Positions 11,517 to 22,370 of a stretch of DNA of 64,000 nucleotides are shown one piece after another (positions within the stretch are counted from its first letter, which is position 1; the number at the start of each line of letters is the position of its first letter). Made by a program: the position numbers and the translations under genes. The notes under the pieces were generated by a model, which had not been told where the DNA came from, made no database searches, and saw only the letters and a program-made list of their open reading frames with translations. Location: contig NC_061867.1 of NCBI RefSeq assembly GCF_907164915.1, positions 32,733,751 through 32,797,750 on the forward strand. The letters run 5' to 3'. Origin of the DNA: Impatiens glandulifera (taxonomy: Eukaryota; Streptophyta; Magnoliopsida; Ericales; Balsaminaceae).

Positions 11517-12365
11517 AAAATATGTTGTTTTAGAAATCTTGTGACTTTTGGTGGCAATATATTTTATAGAAGTATTATAATATTTTATTTATATTCTTAA
11601 TTTATCAAGTGATCATTATTGAAAGTTCTCATTCATTTTTAATATTATATTATTTTGTACAATTACTAATTTTCTAAGGCACAACTCAATTTTTAAATGA
11701 ATGTAAATAAATGAAATTATTATTATAAAAAATATATAGCCCAATCCCTCCTTCCTTATTTTTATAATAAAAAGATATTGTGCAAAAACTATTCGCTTTA
11801 CATGAATAAAATAATTAGGATTAATATAATATAATTGACTTATAAAATTAAGTCTAACTTAGTTGTAATCTCCTTATAAAAATTAGGATTAATGTAATAA
11901 AATTGACTTGATAAAATTGAGTCTAACTTACTTGTAATCTCCTTATAATAATTTATTGTATAATTTATAATTCATAACAGTCTTTTATGCTTTATAGGTT
12001 AATTTAACACATATATTTAATGATTAAAATATTATTTATTTTTAAATATTTTTAAATAAAATAAAATTATACTTTTAATTAATAATTTAATTTTTTTATT
12101 GAATTAAGTATTGAGAAAGAGATACTATATGAGGTTCATCAAAGAATTTCATATGATGTGTAGATAATCTCCTTAATGGAGTGCTAAATACATTTCTTAT
12201 TTAAGAAGATTGTGGAGTTAAATTAATAATTTTTTTTTGTTTAAATAAAATATTTATAAATGAATGGCTGAATGTAATGCAAATTGAATGTAAACAAAAA
12301 TAAATGAAATCTTTATAAAAGAATAATTGCGCACATTTGATATTAATAATATTCACTTCGACGTA

Positions 12366-13340
12366 TGTACTTGTAAAATTAACTCATTTAGACGTATATA
12401 TTAATAAATGATCATTTAAACCTACCTATTATAAAAAAATAGGCTCATCTAAGCCTATTTTAGTAAACCATAGTTAATTTTTATTTTTTAATTTATATAT
12501 TTATTTTAATATATTTTCTTTCTCCTTTTTTTTATTAATTAAACCATTTAAATTAATTTCATTCCTAAATTTTTTATTATTTTTATATTAGCTTCTCTTT
12601 CTTTTATTATATATTTCTTTTTTTTTTATCAATTTTTATTTTTTTATTCCTTAAATTCTCATTTTTTAAGAAATTTTAATAACTTATTTATAAATTTTGT
12701 TTTAATGTAATATTTTTGTGAAAAATTTCTTTCTTATTTAATTTAATATTAACAAAAATAATATTAAAAAAAAATTAATTTTGATTCATGACTTATAGTA
12801 GTAAAAAATATTATTTTATCTAATATTTGATTATTGAAAAAAAAACTCACGCAACCTATACGTATGTACTTGTATAACTAACTCTTATAATATTCTTTAC
12901 TATAAGTTCTGAATCAAAAATTAAATAAAAATTTATTAATTTATTTTTATTTATATTAAATTAGATAAGAAAGAAACTCTTTACAAAAATATTATATTAG
13001 AACAAAATTCATAAATAAGTTGCTAAATTTCTTCAAACAAATAAGAATTTAATCAATAAAAGAAATAAAAACTGATAAAAAAAAGAAATTAATATAAAAA
13101 TAATAAAAATTTTAAGAATGAGATAAATTTAAATAGTTTAATTAATGAAGAAGAAGGGAGAAAATATATTAATACCTAATTAATAAATATATAAATTAAA
13201 AAAATAAAATTAAACTATGGTTACCAAAAGAGGCTAGATGAGCCTATTTTTGATAGTACTTGTGCTTAAATAATTTTTATGTTTAAATGATCTTTTATTA
13301 GTAAATACGTCTAATTGAGCTAGTTGTACAAGACCCTTCC
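12366..13340. repeat. Foldback (long inverted repeat) element, arms ~460 bp
   Basis: The left arm (about 12366-12826) is closely matched by the reverse complement of the right arm (about 12880-13340). Matched landmarks are TTAGACGTAT, GATCATTTAAAC, AATAGGCTCATCTA and ATTTTGTTTTAATGTAAT-like stretches. The ~50-bp loop contains CTCACGCAACCTATACG. Arms begin near CTTGTAAAATTAACTCA and end near GAGCTAGTTGTACAAG. The element is very AT-rich and non-coding. It is most likely a foldback/MITE-type element. It is absent from the equivalent place in the second duplication unit (near 17310). No clear target duplication was found. Confidence 0.8.
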
Positions 13341-15000
13341 CTTTCTTGGAATGAAATTAGATATATATTATGTGTTATTAACTCATTAAAGTAATTTAAA
13401 TTACAATCCTAAATGAACTAATATTATGAATTCGATCGTCACTTAAAATCCCTTAAATATGAGTGATTTATAACTACGGGTCATACTACCTTTATACATT
13501 AAATACATAAGATGAATACAAACTAGCTCGCATTATATTTGATACTTTTTTTACTTCGACATAATCAATACTAATAACTTGACATTTTCTTTGTACATGT
13601 TGGGTTACACATATAAAGTTTTCATGGCTATTTTGCGGTTAACATTACATTACTCGAAAAATTTAATATTTTTGAAAAAAAAATATCAAATAACTTGAAA
13701 ACAAACAACTCCTAAATTGATCAGTATAGGCATGTGGTGTACTACAAGCAAGTTTCTAACACCAGACATTACCCAACACATTACATATATATTAATGTTT
13801 ATTAGTACAAACACATCAATGACACTCATCTTCATCTTTGTTGTAAAGGATAGTTCAACACGTGTGCTTCATTCAAAATAGTTCGCCCTAATTTGTACTA
13901 TCAAAGTTAGGGTTTCACCTAAAATCTCTCTGCTATGTATGTAGAGTGTATCAGTACAATGTCTCTTATTGGTCGTCATTCTTGATGAATCCGAAGAAAA
14001 TGATTTAAAGAAAAAGTTTCTTCACAATTAGAGTTTTCAATAATTTTTTTCCCAAATTTTAAAAGATTATCCTGATGTATGTCTTTCTCTTCCACTTCTT
14101 CGCCTTCAAGTAAATTGTTTCCTTCAAAGTTGAACGGCTCTAATACCATAGAGAGGTCCAATACTCTCAATGGAATGAATCGACATTAATAAATAAATAA
14201 AATAACAACATAAAGAAACTTGCATTGCAGAAAGAAATTTCAATTCCCTTGGTTTTAGAAATCATTTTAACGGAAGATAATTTGTGAAGACTACAAAAAC
14301 AACATTACGACAATCCACTTCAACTAACTAATCGTCATTCTAGGAAAACGTGAGATCAGTTTTGAAGAACTTGGTAGTATACGAGGTTTGCACATCCTCT
14401 AGGTCATTGGTTTTGCACGTTACACCAAGATGACGAATGGAATGGTCGACACATACAAGAGTAATCAATTGCTAAGGGAAAAAGTGATCATAGTGAACCA
14501 ACTGAAGAGCAATGAGAGGTGGTTTATCTATGCAACAAGATTAATTAATTTAACATACTAACAAAAGTGTTGTCTCTTGATCAAACACTTGACAAGAATT
14601 ATAGATGTTGCTGAAGGGTTAAGGATAGAAAATGTCATTTTTTATATCTTAGAATTGTGTCAAGTTTGACATATTGCTTGCACTTATCATATTTGTTTTT
14701 TTGTAAACGAGTTTACAAGATTTTCTATCTTTATAGGTGTTAATATGTCTCACAAGATCCACTCAACAAATTAATTTATTCATATTGACTCATTCGGAAG
14801 GAATATAATTATAGTTTGACGACGTAATTAAAAGTATCCAACATCAATATGCACTAATTTAGGTGCAAATAAGAAATTTATCGACACATAAATGTTTCAT
14901 AGCATAAACTTTCCTAGAATTTTATGGCACAAATTTTTGTTATCAAAGTTATTCTTTTGCGACTTACATCTAAATCAATATTAGCGGCGATAGAATAACA
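13341..15000. other. Segment between duplication units; no recognised gene
   Basis: It contains one 64-codon minus-strand ORF (13976-14170, acidic, no recognised family). Plus-strand text near 14360-14540 reads openly for short stretches but matches no family known to me. No structured repeat was seen. Confidence 0.4.
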
Positions 15001-17330
15001 TTGATTGAAGTTTTTTTTATGTGCTTATACAACGGCGTATAAAGCCCACACAATATTTTATTTTTCTATTTGAGCATTAGTTTTAATATTTAGTGATGTT
15101 TAATATTATTTTAGCTTTCTTTAATATTTAGCGGGAATCTTAATAATTTGAATTTTTAAATATTTTAAAGGTATTTTTGCATATCAAAAGTACCTTATAA
15201 ACAGCATATTGCAAAACCTGTATGGACTTTTTTAAATAGACATTCTTGAATATGCTTCAAACACTTAAAAAAATCATGGAATAAAAGCTACAAAAACAAA
15301 ATAAGAAGAAGAGACGAAGATGAACTATATGTATGAAGAACGACTTAATTTATTTTTTTATCAAGATTTATTCTTGTCAAAAACAAATATCATATAAATT
15401 AAACTCATTAGGGTAGTGTAAGTGGGAAAAGTCGGTGCCTAAATAGTTAAAAGTTAGGGGTTTTATTGACACTTAAAAATCTTTAAGTTTAAGTGAAGAT
15501 TATAACTATGAAGTCATTACAATTTTCTATATTAAAAAAATAACATAAATTATTTAGAAGGGGTATTTTACATTGTTATAGTGATTTCTTGAATGTATTT
15601 CCTCTTCTCTCGCATAATTTATTTTTCATACACTTTTAGAATCATACATAGAGCTTTACGCTAAATAAATATAGTGTCATTATGTTTGTTCAATAAATAA
15701 TTATTTTTAAAATTAATCGTCGTTGATAAATAATTCAAAATAAAAAAATATCGACAATAAAAAGATGCGCCACAAATATGTAATAACTCTTACTAACAAT
15801 TTTTTCATATTATCTTTTTCTAAGATTAATTCAATATTGTGAAAATCTATTTTCATATTACATCAATAAAATCTTTGTGATAAAGATAAGAAATATATCA
15901 ATTTAATAAATATATTTAATGATATATTGTTTTTGGTTAAGTAAATAATATATTCAATCCCTTTATATATGTTTAAAAAACCTTTAAAATGTATCCCATC
16001 AAAAAAAGATATCACTATAGAGAAAGAGATTTCGATTAAGATGATTAAAAATGTCGATAGTTCACTAACGTTTTCGAAGAAAAAGTTCAGCGCTTTCAAG
16101 AAAGCTGATGAGCTTTCCACTCTTAGTGGAAGTGAGCTAGTGGTAGTCATATTTATTCCAAGTGGAAAAGCTTTCTCTTATGGCAACGCAGTGTAAATTC
16201 TATATTGGATCAATTCATGGGCCTTGATCCCTTGAAAACACTTGACCCAATATCCCATGAACTCTTAGAGGTACAAAACAATTTACGTGTTCGAGAGATT
16301 GAAGCTCGAATAGTTGAGGTGTAAGATATGTTCAAACTTGAACAACAACAAGAACAAATATTGTCACTAGATATGACTAAAGATGCTAAGAAAAGATGGT
16401 GGGAGACATCCATTGAGGAGATGAGCTTAACTGAGTAATATTTGAGGAAGGATAAGATGGAAGAGCTAAAAATGTTTTTTGAAGAGCAGTAAAAAATGAA
16501 GATGTTGGTCGAATGATTGCATGATTATTGAGAAACAAATTAGTTATTAAAATATGTTGGTTAGGAATTTGTTTCATTTTAGTAGTCTAAGAGCCTAGTG
16601 GTTCTAAAAATGGTTCTTTCTTTTTCTTCTATTGTTTTCTAATGTTCTAAAATTTGGTTATAAGTGTTTTACTTTTTATGCCCCATCTATTTTATATAAG
16701 TAGTTTTTTTGATGATTTGTTTATTTTTATATTTTATTTTGGATTCAAATAATATATCAAGTTATTATTAGGAATTCACACTTATTTTGTATAGTATATA
16801 ATATTTTTGCAATAGAACAACTCTATGTTCAAAGTGAAAACTCAATAAATACAAATCTTATTATAAAAATAGATGGTCCAATCATCCTTCTTTAATTATA
16901 TTATAATAGGATAGTGAGATTATATAGTTTGATTAATTAGATATGATTCAATTATTATTTGGAATTAGATTTGAACAATTTTTTATAATATAGGGTTTGA
17001 ACATTTGTGGTTGAATTGTTTTTCATTTTTAACTGATGGGTTATCAGTTTCTTGTCGAAATTAATAGTGCTAAAAAACTTATCATTTTAACTATGATCGT
17101 GATTTACATTAACAAAGTAAAATACTATGGTTAAATTGTGTTTTCATTGATTTAAACATTCATATGAATAGGAATTAAATCAATAAATATCTTTATGTTT
17201 AAATAATAATGAATATCTGAATGTAATTCCAATTGAGTGTAAACAAAAATAAATTAATAAATAAAATCTTTTTCTAAAGCACAGTTACTCATTTTCCATA
17301 TTAATATCCATCTAATGTGATTTCCATAAT
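15000..17330 (+). repeat. Tandem duplication unit 2 (contains the MADS pseudogene)
   Basis: Second copy of the block at 9380-12360, recognised by the same ordered landmarks on either side of a MADS-type sequence. It lacks the foldback element found at the end of unit 1 and is more eroded. Whether the duplication arose by unequal crossing-over cannot be told from this window. Confidence 0.6.
15969..16517 (+). pseudogene. Decayed type I MADS-box gene (AGL62-like)
   Basis: The first 75 codons encode a degraded MADS domain. The normal SKRKSG is SKKKFS, but FKKADELSTLSGSELVVVIF and KAFSYGNA are clear. A frameshift near 16188-16195 moves the reading to a second frame, which continues SILDQFMGLDP...KRWWETSIEEM, the same C-terminal layout as the intact gene at 10912. 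In-frame stops follow at about 16322, 16436 and 16489. The N-terminal MARKS..GRQ start has been replaced by unrelated residues (MFKKPLKCIP). It is a paralogue of the intact gene made by the local duplication and is not expected to give a working protein. Confidence 0.88.
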
Positions 17331-17844
17331 CTTCTTACATAAAAAAAAGTACTTCTTAATATCAATAGTAATTTCCATAATCTTCTCCAATAAAATTTTT
17401 ATTTAATACATTCTTATAAGATTGTCTGTCTAAAATTATTTATATTTTAAAAATAGATAATATTTTTAATTAGTTATTATTTTGCAAGAAAAAATTACAC
17501 ACTTATATCCTATTTTTTTTTGTTCTAAAACACAAACTACTAAACAGATAAAATCGGAATCAACTGAAAAATAACGAAAATAACAACAAAAGGAAACAAA
17601 CAAATAAAAAAATATTCTAATTTATTATGTCGTTTCATGATAGATGATTGGAGGAGAATGACAATTATTAGGTAGATTCTCTTGTATTAGAAAACGACTA
17701 AGTATAGAACCTTAAGGTTTAATGTGTCTTAGGGTTGGACTCATCACTAATTATATACTCTCATCCAAGAGACATGTTCTCTCTAGTGTTAGTGAATTTG
17801 GAAAAAATAATGAAACGTTAATTTGAGTATGAAAGATAAATAAT
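17331..17844. other. No gene seen
   Basis: AT-rich DNA. The last ~30 bp (TTGAGTATGAAAGATAAATA..) begin a short direct repeat that reappears after the hAT-like element, near 20946. Confidence 0.5.
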
Positions 17845-18013
17845 GTTGGACCTAGGGTGAGCAAACGGGTAAACCCAACTCATATTACCCAACCTATATT
17901 CAACCTAAATTAAATTTACCCAACCCATAATATTTACTAATATGGGTTGAGTAACCCAAATTAATTTTTTTTAATTTTTCATTTAACATGTATTTGACTA
18001 ATTTAACACATTT

Positions 18014-19475
18014 TGATAGGATCAGCTTTATCGATAGAGACGGGGGTCTGACTAAGGATGAAGGTTTATGAAAAACTGTTTGAAAGAAATCTTGTTATGG
18101 ATATAATTCGTTTTCTATTCTACGCAAACACTTGTAAACACTTGAAACAGATTCAAGGCAGAATTGTTTACTTGGGTTTGAAGCACAAGATGAAATATGA
18201 AAAGATGACAGAAATGAAAGAACACAACAGTTTGTTTATAGATGTTCGGAGAAACTCTCCTACGTCAACCCTTCTTTCAACCACCGGAAGGATTCACTAT
18301 AATATGATTCGAATCAAATACAGTTTACACACACTTAGCTCACTATTGAACAGAACACTTTCTGTTCAATTACAAGATGAAGAATATCACTCAGCTAAAG
18401 GTGTTTTGATTCTAGCTCTCTCTTGATTCACACACAATACAATCAGAAAGCAGCTTCACAGTATGAATATTCAAATGCTTGACTTCAGTAAGCAAGATGA
18501 TAGAACAGTTTCTCTCTCTGTAAAATCTGATTGCTTGTTCGTTGTATGAGGCTAATTGTCCGTTGTCCTTTAGATTTGTTAAATACTGAGCAGGAGCTAA
18601 CGGTCGAATCTTTTAGAATGATACGTGACACTCTTCCATTGGAAAGCCTCCATTGTACACAGCAGGTTCTGAGCACAAGGATCGTGGCCGTACATCACTA
18701 ATAGTGCGCCGAATATTCCATCAGGGATGTACCTGCAAAACAATTAATGTGAGGAATATTCACTAAGTTAGATTGCACGTCTAATTCCGGTTCTACCTCA
18801 GACTTGTCTGAAGGAGTTAGACTCACGTCTAACTTTCACTTTCTATTAGACTGTACGTATAACTCCACTGAGTTAGACTGCACATCTAATTCGGAACAAA
18901 TTAGACTATCCGTCTAATTACAAGTCTATTAGACGACACGTCTAACTCCGATGAGTTAGACTGTACGTCTAATTTCGAACACATTAGACTTACGTCTAAT
19001 TCCGTGTATATTAGACTTACGTCTAATTCTATACATTCATTAGACTACACGTCTAACTACGATGAGTTAGACTGTACGTCTAATTCTATGCATTCATTTG
19101 ACTACACGTCTAACTCCGATGAGTTAGACTGTACGTTTAATTCTATGCATTCATTAGACTACACGTCTAACTCCGATGAGTTAGACTGTACGTCTAATTC
19201 TATGCATTCATTAGACTACACGTCTAACTCCGATGAGTTAGACTGTACGTCTAATTCTATGCATTCATTAGACTACACGTCTAACTCCAATGAGTTAGAC
19301 TGTACGTCTAATTCTATGCATCGAATGCCAAAACCGGTATAATGACCCTCATTAGAGCTAAGTCTTACGAAACATTGTTTCAATACACCTGCATCAAAAC
19401 TCATAAGTCATTTCATCATCAAAATCTCATTGGTTAAATTATTTCAACATTTAGTCAAAATAATTTGACCCAACA
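18014..19475 (-). mobile_element. Solo copia LTR (LTR B) inside the hAT-like element
   Basis: The plus strand starts TGATAGGATC and ends TTTGACCCAACA; on the minus strand this is TGTTGGGTCAAA...GATCCTATCA, the same ends as LTRs C and D of the 13-kb copia element. A perfect 5-bp duplication CATTT flanks it (18009-18013 and 19476-19480). It is 1462 bp long. It carries the conserved U5-side box as CCGAACATCTATAAA (one mismatch, minus strand, 18235-18249). It has no internal sequence, so it is a solo LTR. Confidence 0.9.
18766..19330 (-). repeat. Palindromic tandem array in LTR B, with a 57-bp higher-order unit
   Basis: Repeats of the TTAGAC..GTCTAA near-palindrome. From about 19004 to 19320 they form a regular 57-bp unit made of two palindromes and the spacers CTATGCATTCA and CTCCGATGAG. 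Neighbouring units are almost identical, which indicates recent amplification. Because 57 is divisible by 3, the unit creates a 112-codon plus-strand ORF (19004-19342) with a 19-residue peptide repeat. This ORF is a by-product of the repeat rather than a gene. Confidence 0.93.
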
Positions 19476-20610
19476 CATTTTATCCGTTTAACACGTTTTT
19501 AACATGTTTAACACGTTTTTCACATGTTTAACACGTTTTTCTCATGTTTAACATGTTTTTAACGTTTTTGGCACGTTTGACACATTTTTGACATGATTCA
19601 CAAGTTTTTAACATGATTAAAACGGTTTTTGCACGTTTTTCATGTTTTTGGCATGTTTAACCTGTTTTGAAACGTTTAACACGTTTTGACATGTTTTCAC
19701 GTTTTTATGTTTTCATATTTTGACACGTTTTTGACACGTTTTGACAGATTTTTGACACATTTTGACATGTTTAATACATTTTTGACATATTTAACACGTT
19801 TTTGACATATTTAATACGTTTTGCACACGTTTAACTCATTTTTCACACGTTTAACATATTTTTTATGTTTTTGCCATGTTTAACATGTTTTTAATACGTT
19901 CTAACACATTTAACGTTTTTTCAAGTTTTTGACACATTTAATATATTTTTGACATGCTTTTGAAAAATCGTGTTAAATGTGGCAAAAACGTAAATTTTTT
20001 TGTTAAATATGTCAAAACGAGTTAAACGTATCAATAATATGAAAACGTGTTAAACATGAAAAACTTGTTAAACATGTCAAAAATGTGTTAAACATGCAAA
20101 TAAAACGTAAAAAATGCGTTAAACGTGCAAAAATGTGTCAAACGTGCAAAAATGTGTTTAGTTTGCAAAAAAAATTAACGTGTCAAAAACTTGTCAAAAC
20201 GTGTTAAACGTATTAAACATGTCAAAAATATGTTAGATGTGCAAAAACGTGTTAAAATGTTTAAATTGTGTTAAATGTGGCAAAAACATGAAAAACGTAA
20301 CAAAATATGTTAAATGTGCTAAAAATGTGTTGAATATGCCAAAAACATATTAAACCTGTCAAAATGTAATAAACGTGTTAAACATATCAAAAACGTGAAA
20401 AATGTGTAAAGTGTGTTAAACATGTCAAAAACGTGTTAAACATGTCAAAAACATGTTAAACGTTTGAAAAACATATTAAACGTGTCATAGACGTGTTAAA
20501 GATGCCAAAAACGTAAAAAATGTGTTATAAGTGTGAAAATGTGTTAAACAGGTCAAAAACGTGAAAACGTGTTAATTGTGTGAAAACGTATTAAACATGT
20601 CAAACGTGTT
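19476..20610. repeat. Degenerate ACACGTTT repeats in opposed arms (hAT copy 1)
   Basis: Up to about 19950 the text is built of units such as TTTAACACGTTTTTGACACG. After 19965 it is the reverse complement type, GTGTTAAACGTGTCAAAAACG. The two arms meet near 19960. Unit length varies between about 10 and 22 bp. It has no coding meaning. Confidence 0.9.
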
Positions 20611-20873
20611 CGACTGTAATGGATTAATGGAGATCAGCGTAGTAAAAATCAAAAGAATACATTGAAGTTGAAAGATGGTTAGTTTATATTGGATTAATAA
20701 GAAATAATTAAATTAAATTTATATAATTTGGGTAATCCTTAACCCAACCCAAATTAAACCAAAAATTAAACCCAACTCATACGCAACCCAACCTAAATTA
20801 ACTTACCCAAATTAATATTTTGGGTTTGGGTTTAGGTTGGGGATTGAATCAACCCATAATATGTTTACCCCTA

Positions 20874-21060
20874 GTTAGACCCAACGAATAAACCAAACAC
20901 AATACTTGTAGAGAAAACAAAAAGCAATAAATTAATATTCGATGATTGAGTATGAAAATAAACAATGTTGGACCCAATAAATAAACCAAACACAATATTT
21001 ATAGAGAAAATAGAGACCAATAAATGAAGAGAAATAAATAAATTACTATAACCAATAATT
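20874..21060 (+). repeat. Short tandem duplication carrying an empty hAT insertion site
   Basis: The sequence AATGTTGGACCCAATAAATA, followed by AACCAAACACAATATTTATAG, lies at about 20962-21003. It matches the two flanks of hAT copy 1 (AATGTTGGACC before it, CCAACGAATAAACC... after it). The hAT element therefore inserted in the first copy of a ~110-bp tandem duplication, and the second copy preserves the uninserted target. Confidence 0.75.
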
Positions 21061-21239
21061 CATATGATGAACAATAAAGAGTAAACAATTGTCTAGGAAT
21101 TGAAGAGTGTATGAGGTAGGATTTATTGTTTCGAACTATTTCTCTAACTGTCTAATGGTAACGTGAATTAAAAAAAATAAATTTACTAATATACTAAATA
21201 AAGTTTATATATGTATATATATTTTGTTTGTGTGTACAA

Positions 21240-21760
21240 ATCTGATAGGAAAATTTGATGAAATGGTCCTACTAAAGGGTCTAAATCTAAAAAAGGACCC
21301 CGCTTGATATAGTTTGCAAAAAGGGCCCTTTTGCCCTACGAAAAGTCCATATTGCCCTCGCGCGACTAATTTACCGCTCAATTACGAGAAATATCAATCA
21401 CGCGTTTCCCATGAAATGTGTGAGTGGTATTTCTCATCTTTCCATTTATGGGAAAAACCACTCACGTGTTTCATCTAAAATACGTTTATGAACTCACGCG
21501 TTTAGATGAAAACGCGAGAGTGGTATTTCTCGTCTTTCATCGTATATATAATTTATTTTGCCCTAATTAAAAAAAAAACCCATTCACGAATCTCGACACT
21601 CTCACTTTCCACTCCGACTTCCAACTTCGTCTTTACAACTCTCAACTTTCCATTCCAACTTCTATTCCAACCTCGTTCAACATCATCGATCCACTTTCAT
21701 CATCGTTCGTCGTATGTCTCTTCGATAATATATTAATGTGAGTTTAGGGTTTATGTTTAA
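21240..21760 (+). promoter_or_regulatory. Possible MULE-type terminus and promoter/leader of the DUF1985 gene
   Basis: The stretch GGAAAATTTGATGAAATGG near 21248, followed by alternating AAAGGGTC/AAAGGGCCC text, looks like the ends of Mutator-like elements that carry Ulp1/DUF1985 genes. A TATA-like TATATATAA is at 21543-21551, followed by a pyrimidine-rich leader (CTCTCACTTTCCACTCC...). A matching opposite terminus was not found before the gap, so the MULE assignment is only a suggestion. Confidence 0.35.
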
Positions 21761-22370
21761 TTTGTAATGTTCTCATTATTCTGCCGTTTATATTGATGAA
21801 TATTGATGTATAATCCTTAGCTTTTAGGGTCCATGTATCTTTTATGGTTTATGTGTATATGATATTTTTGTTTATCCAATGTTCTTCACTAACGAGTATT
21901 ATATCAGTGTTCTTATTCTACATGCATGCATTTCTCTTTTATTCTTTCACGAGCATTGTACTTATATGTTGCTTTCACGAGCATTGTACTTATATGTTGC
22001 TTTCACGAGCATTGTACTTATATGTTTCTTTCACGAGCATTGCACTTTGAAGGATGATTTGCTAATGATATTTGCAAATGAAATCATGAATGTGACAAAG
22101 ATTGTAACAAATGCTAGTTTCCAAATAAGCTCAATTTATGTGATAAAATTTCAAGTGATCAAATATGCTCATAATCTAATATCCAGATTATGAAAGGAAA
22201 ACATATTATACCATCACACACATGCCTGATTAAAGTGAAACAAAGAATGCAAACATATAGAATTTTCGTGTATTCTTTGATGTTGTTTACTTGAGTTGTT
22301 ATGTTTTATAGTTTAGGTAATTATAATGTTCTAGAGTTGCTTACTCCAATGTTGTTCCTTGTTTTGTAGA
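21761..22370 (+). other. Non-coding leader/intron region upstream of the DUF1985 pseudogene
   Basis: T-rich intron-like DNA with no recognised protein. Apart from the 28-bp minisatellite at 21942-22048 nothing stands out. Short ORFs here are produced by that repeat. Confidence 0.4.
21942..22048 (+). repeat. 28-bp minisatellite, about 4 copies
   Basis: The unit is GCTTTCACGAGCATTGTACT followed by TATATGTT, repeated almost perfectly, with small changes in the last copy. Confidence 0.95.

Larger units (their letters stand above)
9380..12360 (+). repeat. Tandem duplication unit 1 (contains the intact MADS-box gene)
   Basis: Several stretches in this block reappear in the same order at 15000-17330. 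The 9390-9510 region (…CATGATATTTCATTTTTTTATTTG…) matches 15000-15110. The 9640-9800 region (an AAG-rich stretch followed by TTTTTTTATCAA) matches 15260-15400. The MADS gene matches the MADS pseudogene. The 11690-11760 region matches 16840-16910, and 12240-12345 (GAATGTAAACAAAAATAAAT) matches 17190-17310. Matches are diverged and gapped. The orientation is direct. This is an old tandem duplication; the exact ends are uncertain. Confidence 0.65.
17853..20873. mobile_element. hAT-like non-autonomous transposon (copy 1), split by a solo LTR
   Basis: Left end TAGGGTGAGCAAACGGGTAAA and right end GTTTACCCCTA are inverted terminal repeats of hAT type. They are flanked by an 8-bp duplication, GTTGGACC (17845-17852) and GTTAGACC (20874-20881), with one mismatch. 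Subterminal regions are packed with CCCAACCCAT-type repeats. The interior holds degenerate ACACGTTTTTGAC repeats in one orientation up to ~19950 and in the reverse orientation from ~19965 to 20610. No transposase is present. Without the inserted LTR (18014-19475) and its duplication the element is about 1.55 kb. A second member lies at 38075-40656. Confidence 0.88.

Noticed and set aside
13976..14170. 64-codon acidic minus-strand ORF as a gene
   Set aside because: No recognised family, no conserved neighbour in the second duplication unit, and length within chance for this region, so it is mentioned only in the region entry.
21844..22193. Small membrane-protein-like ORFs rich in FHEHCTYML
   Set aside because: The peptides come from the 28-bp minisatellite in a T-rich leader and occur in two frames at once.
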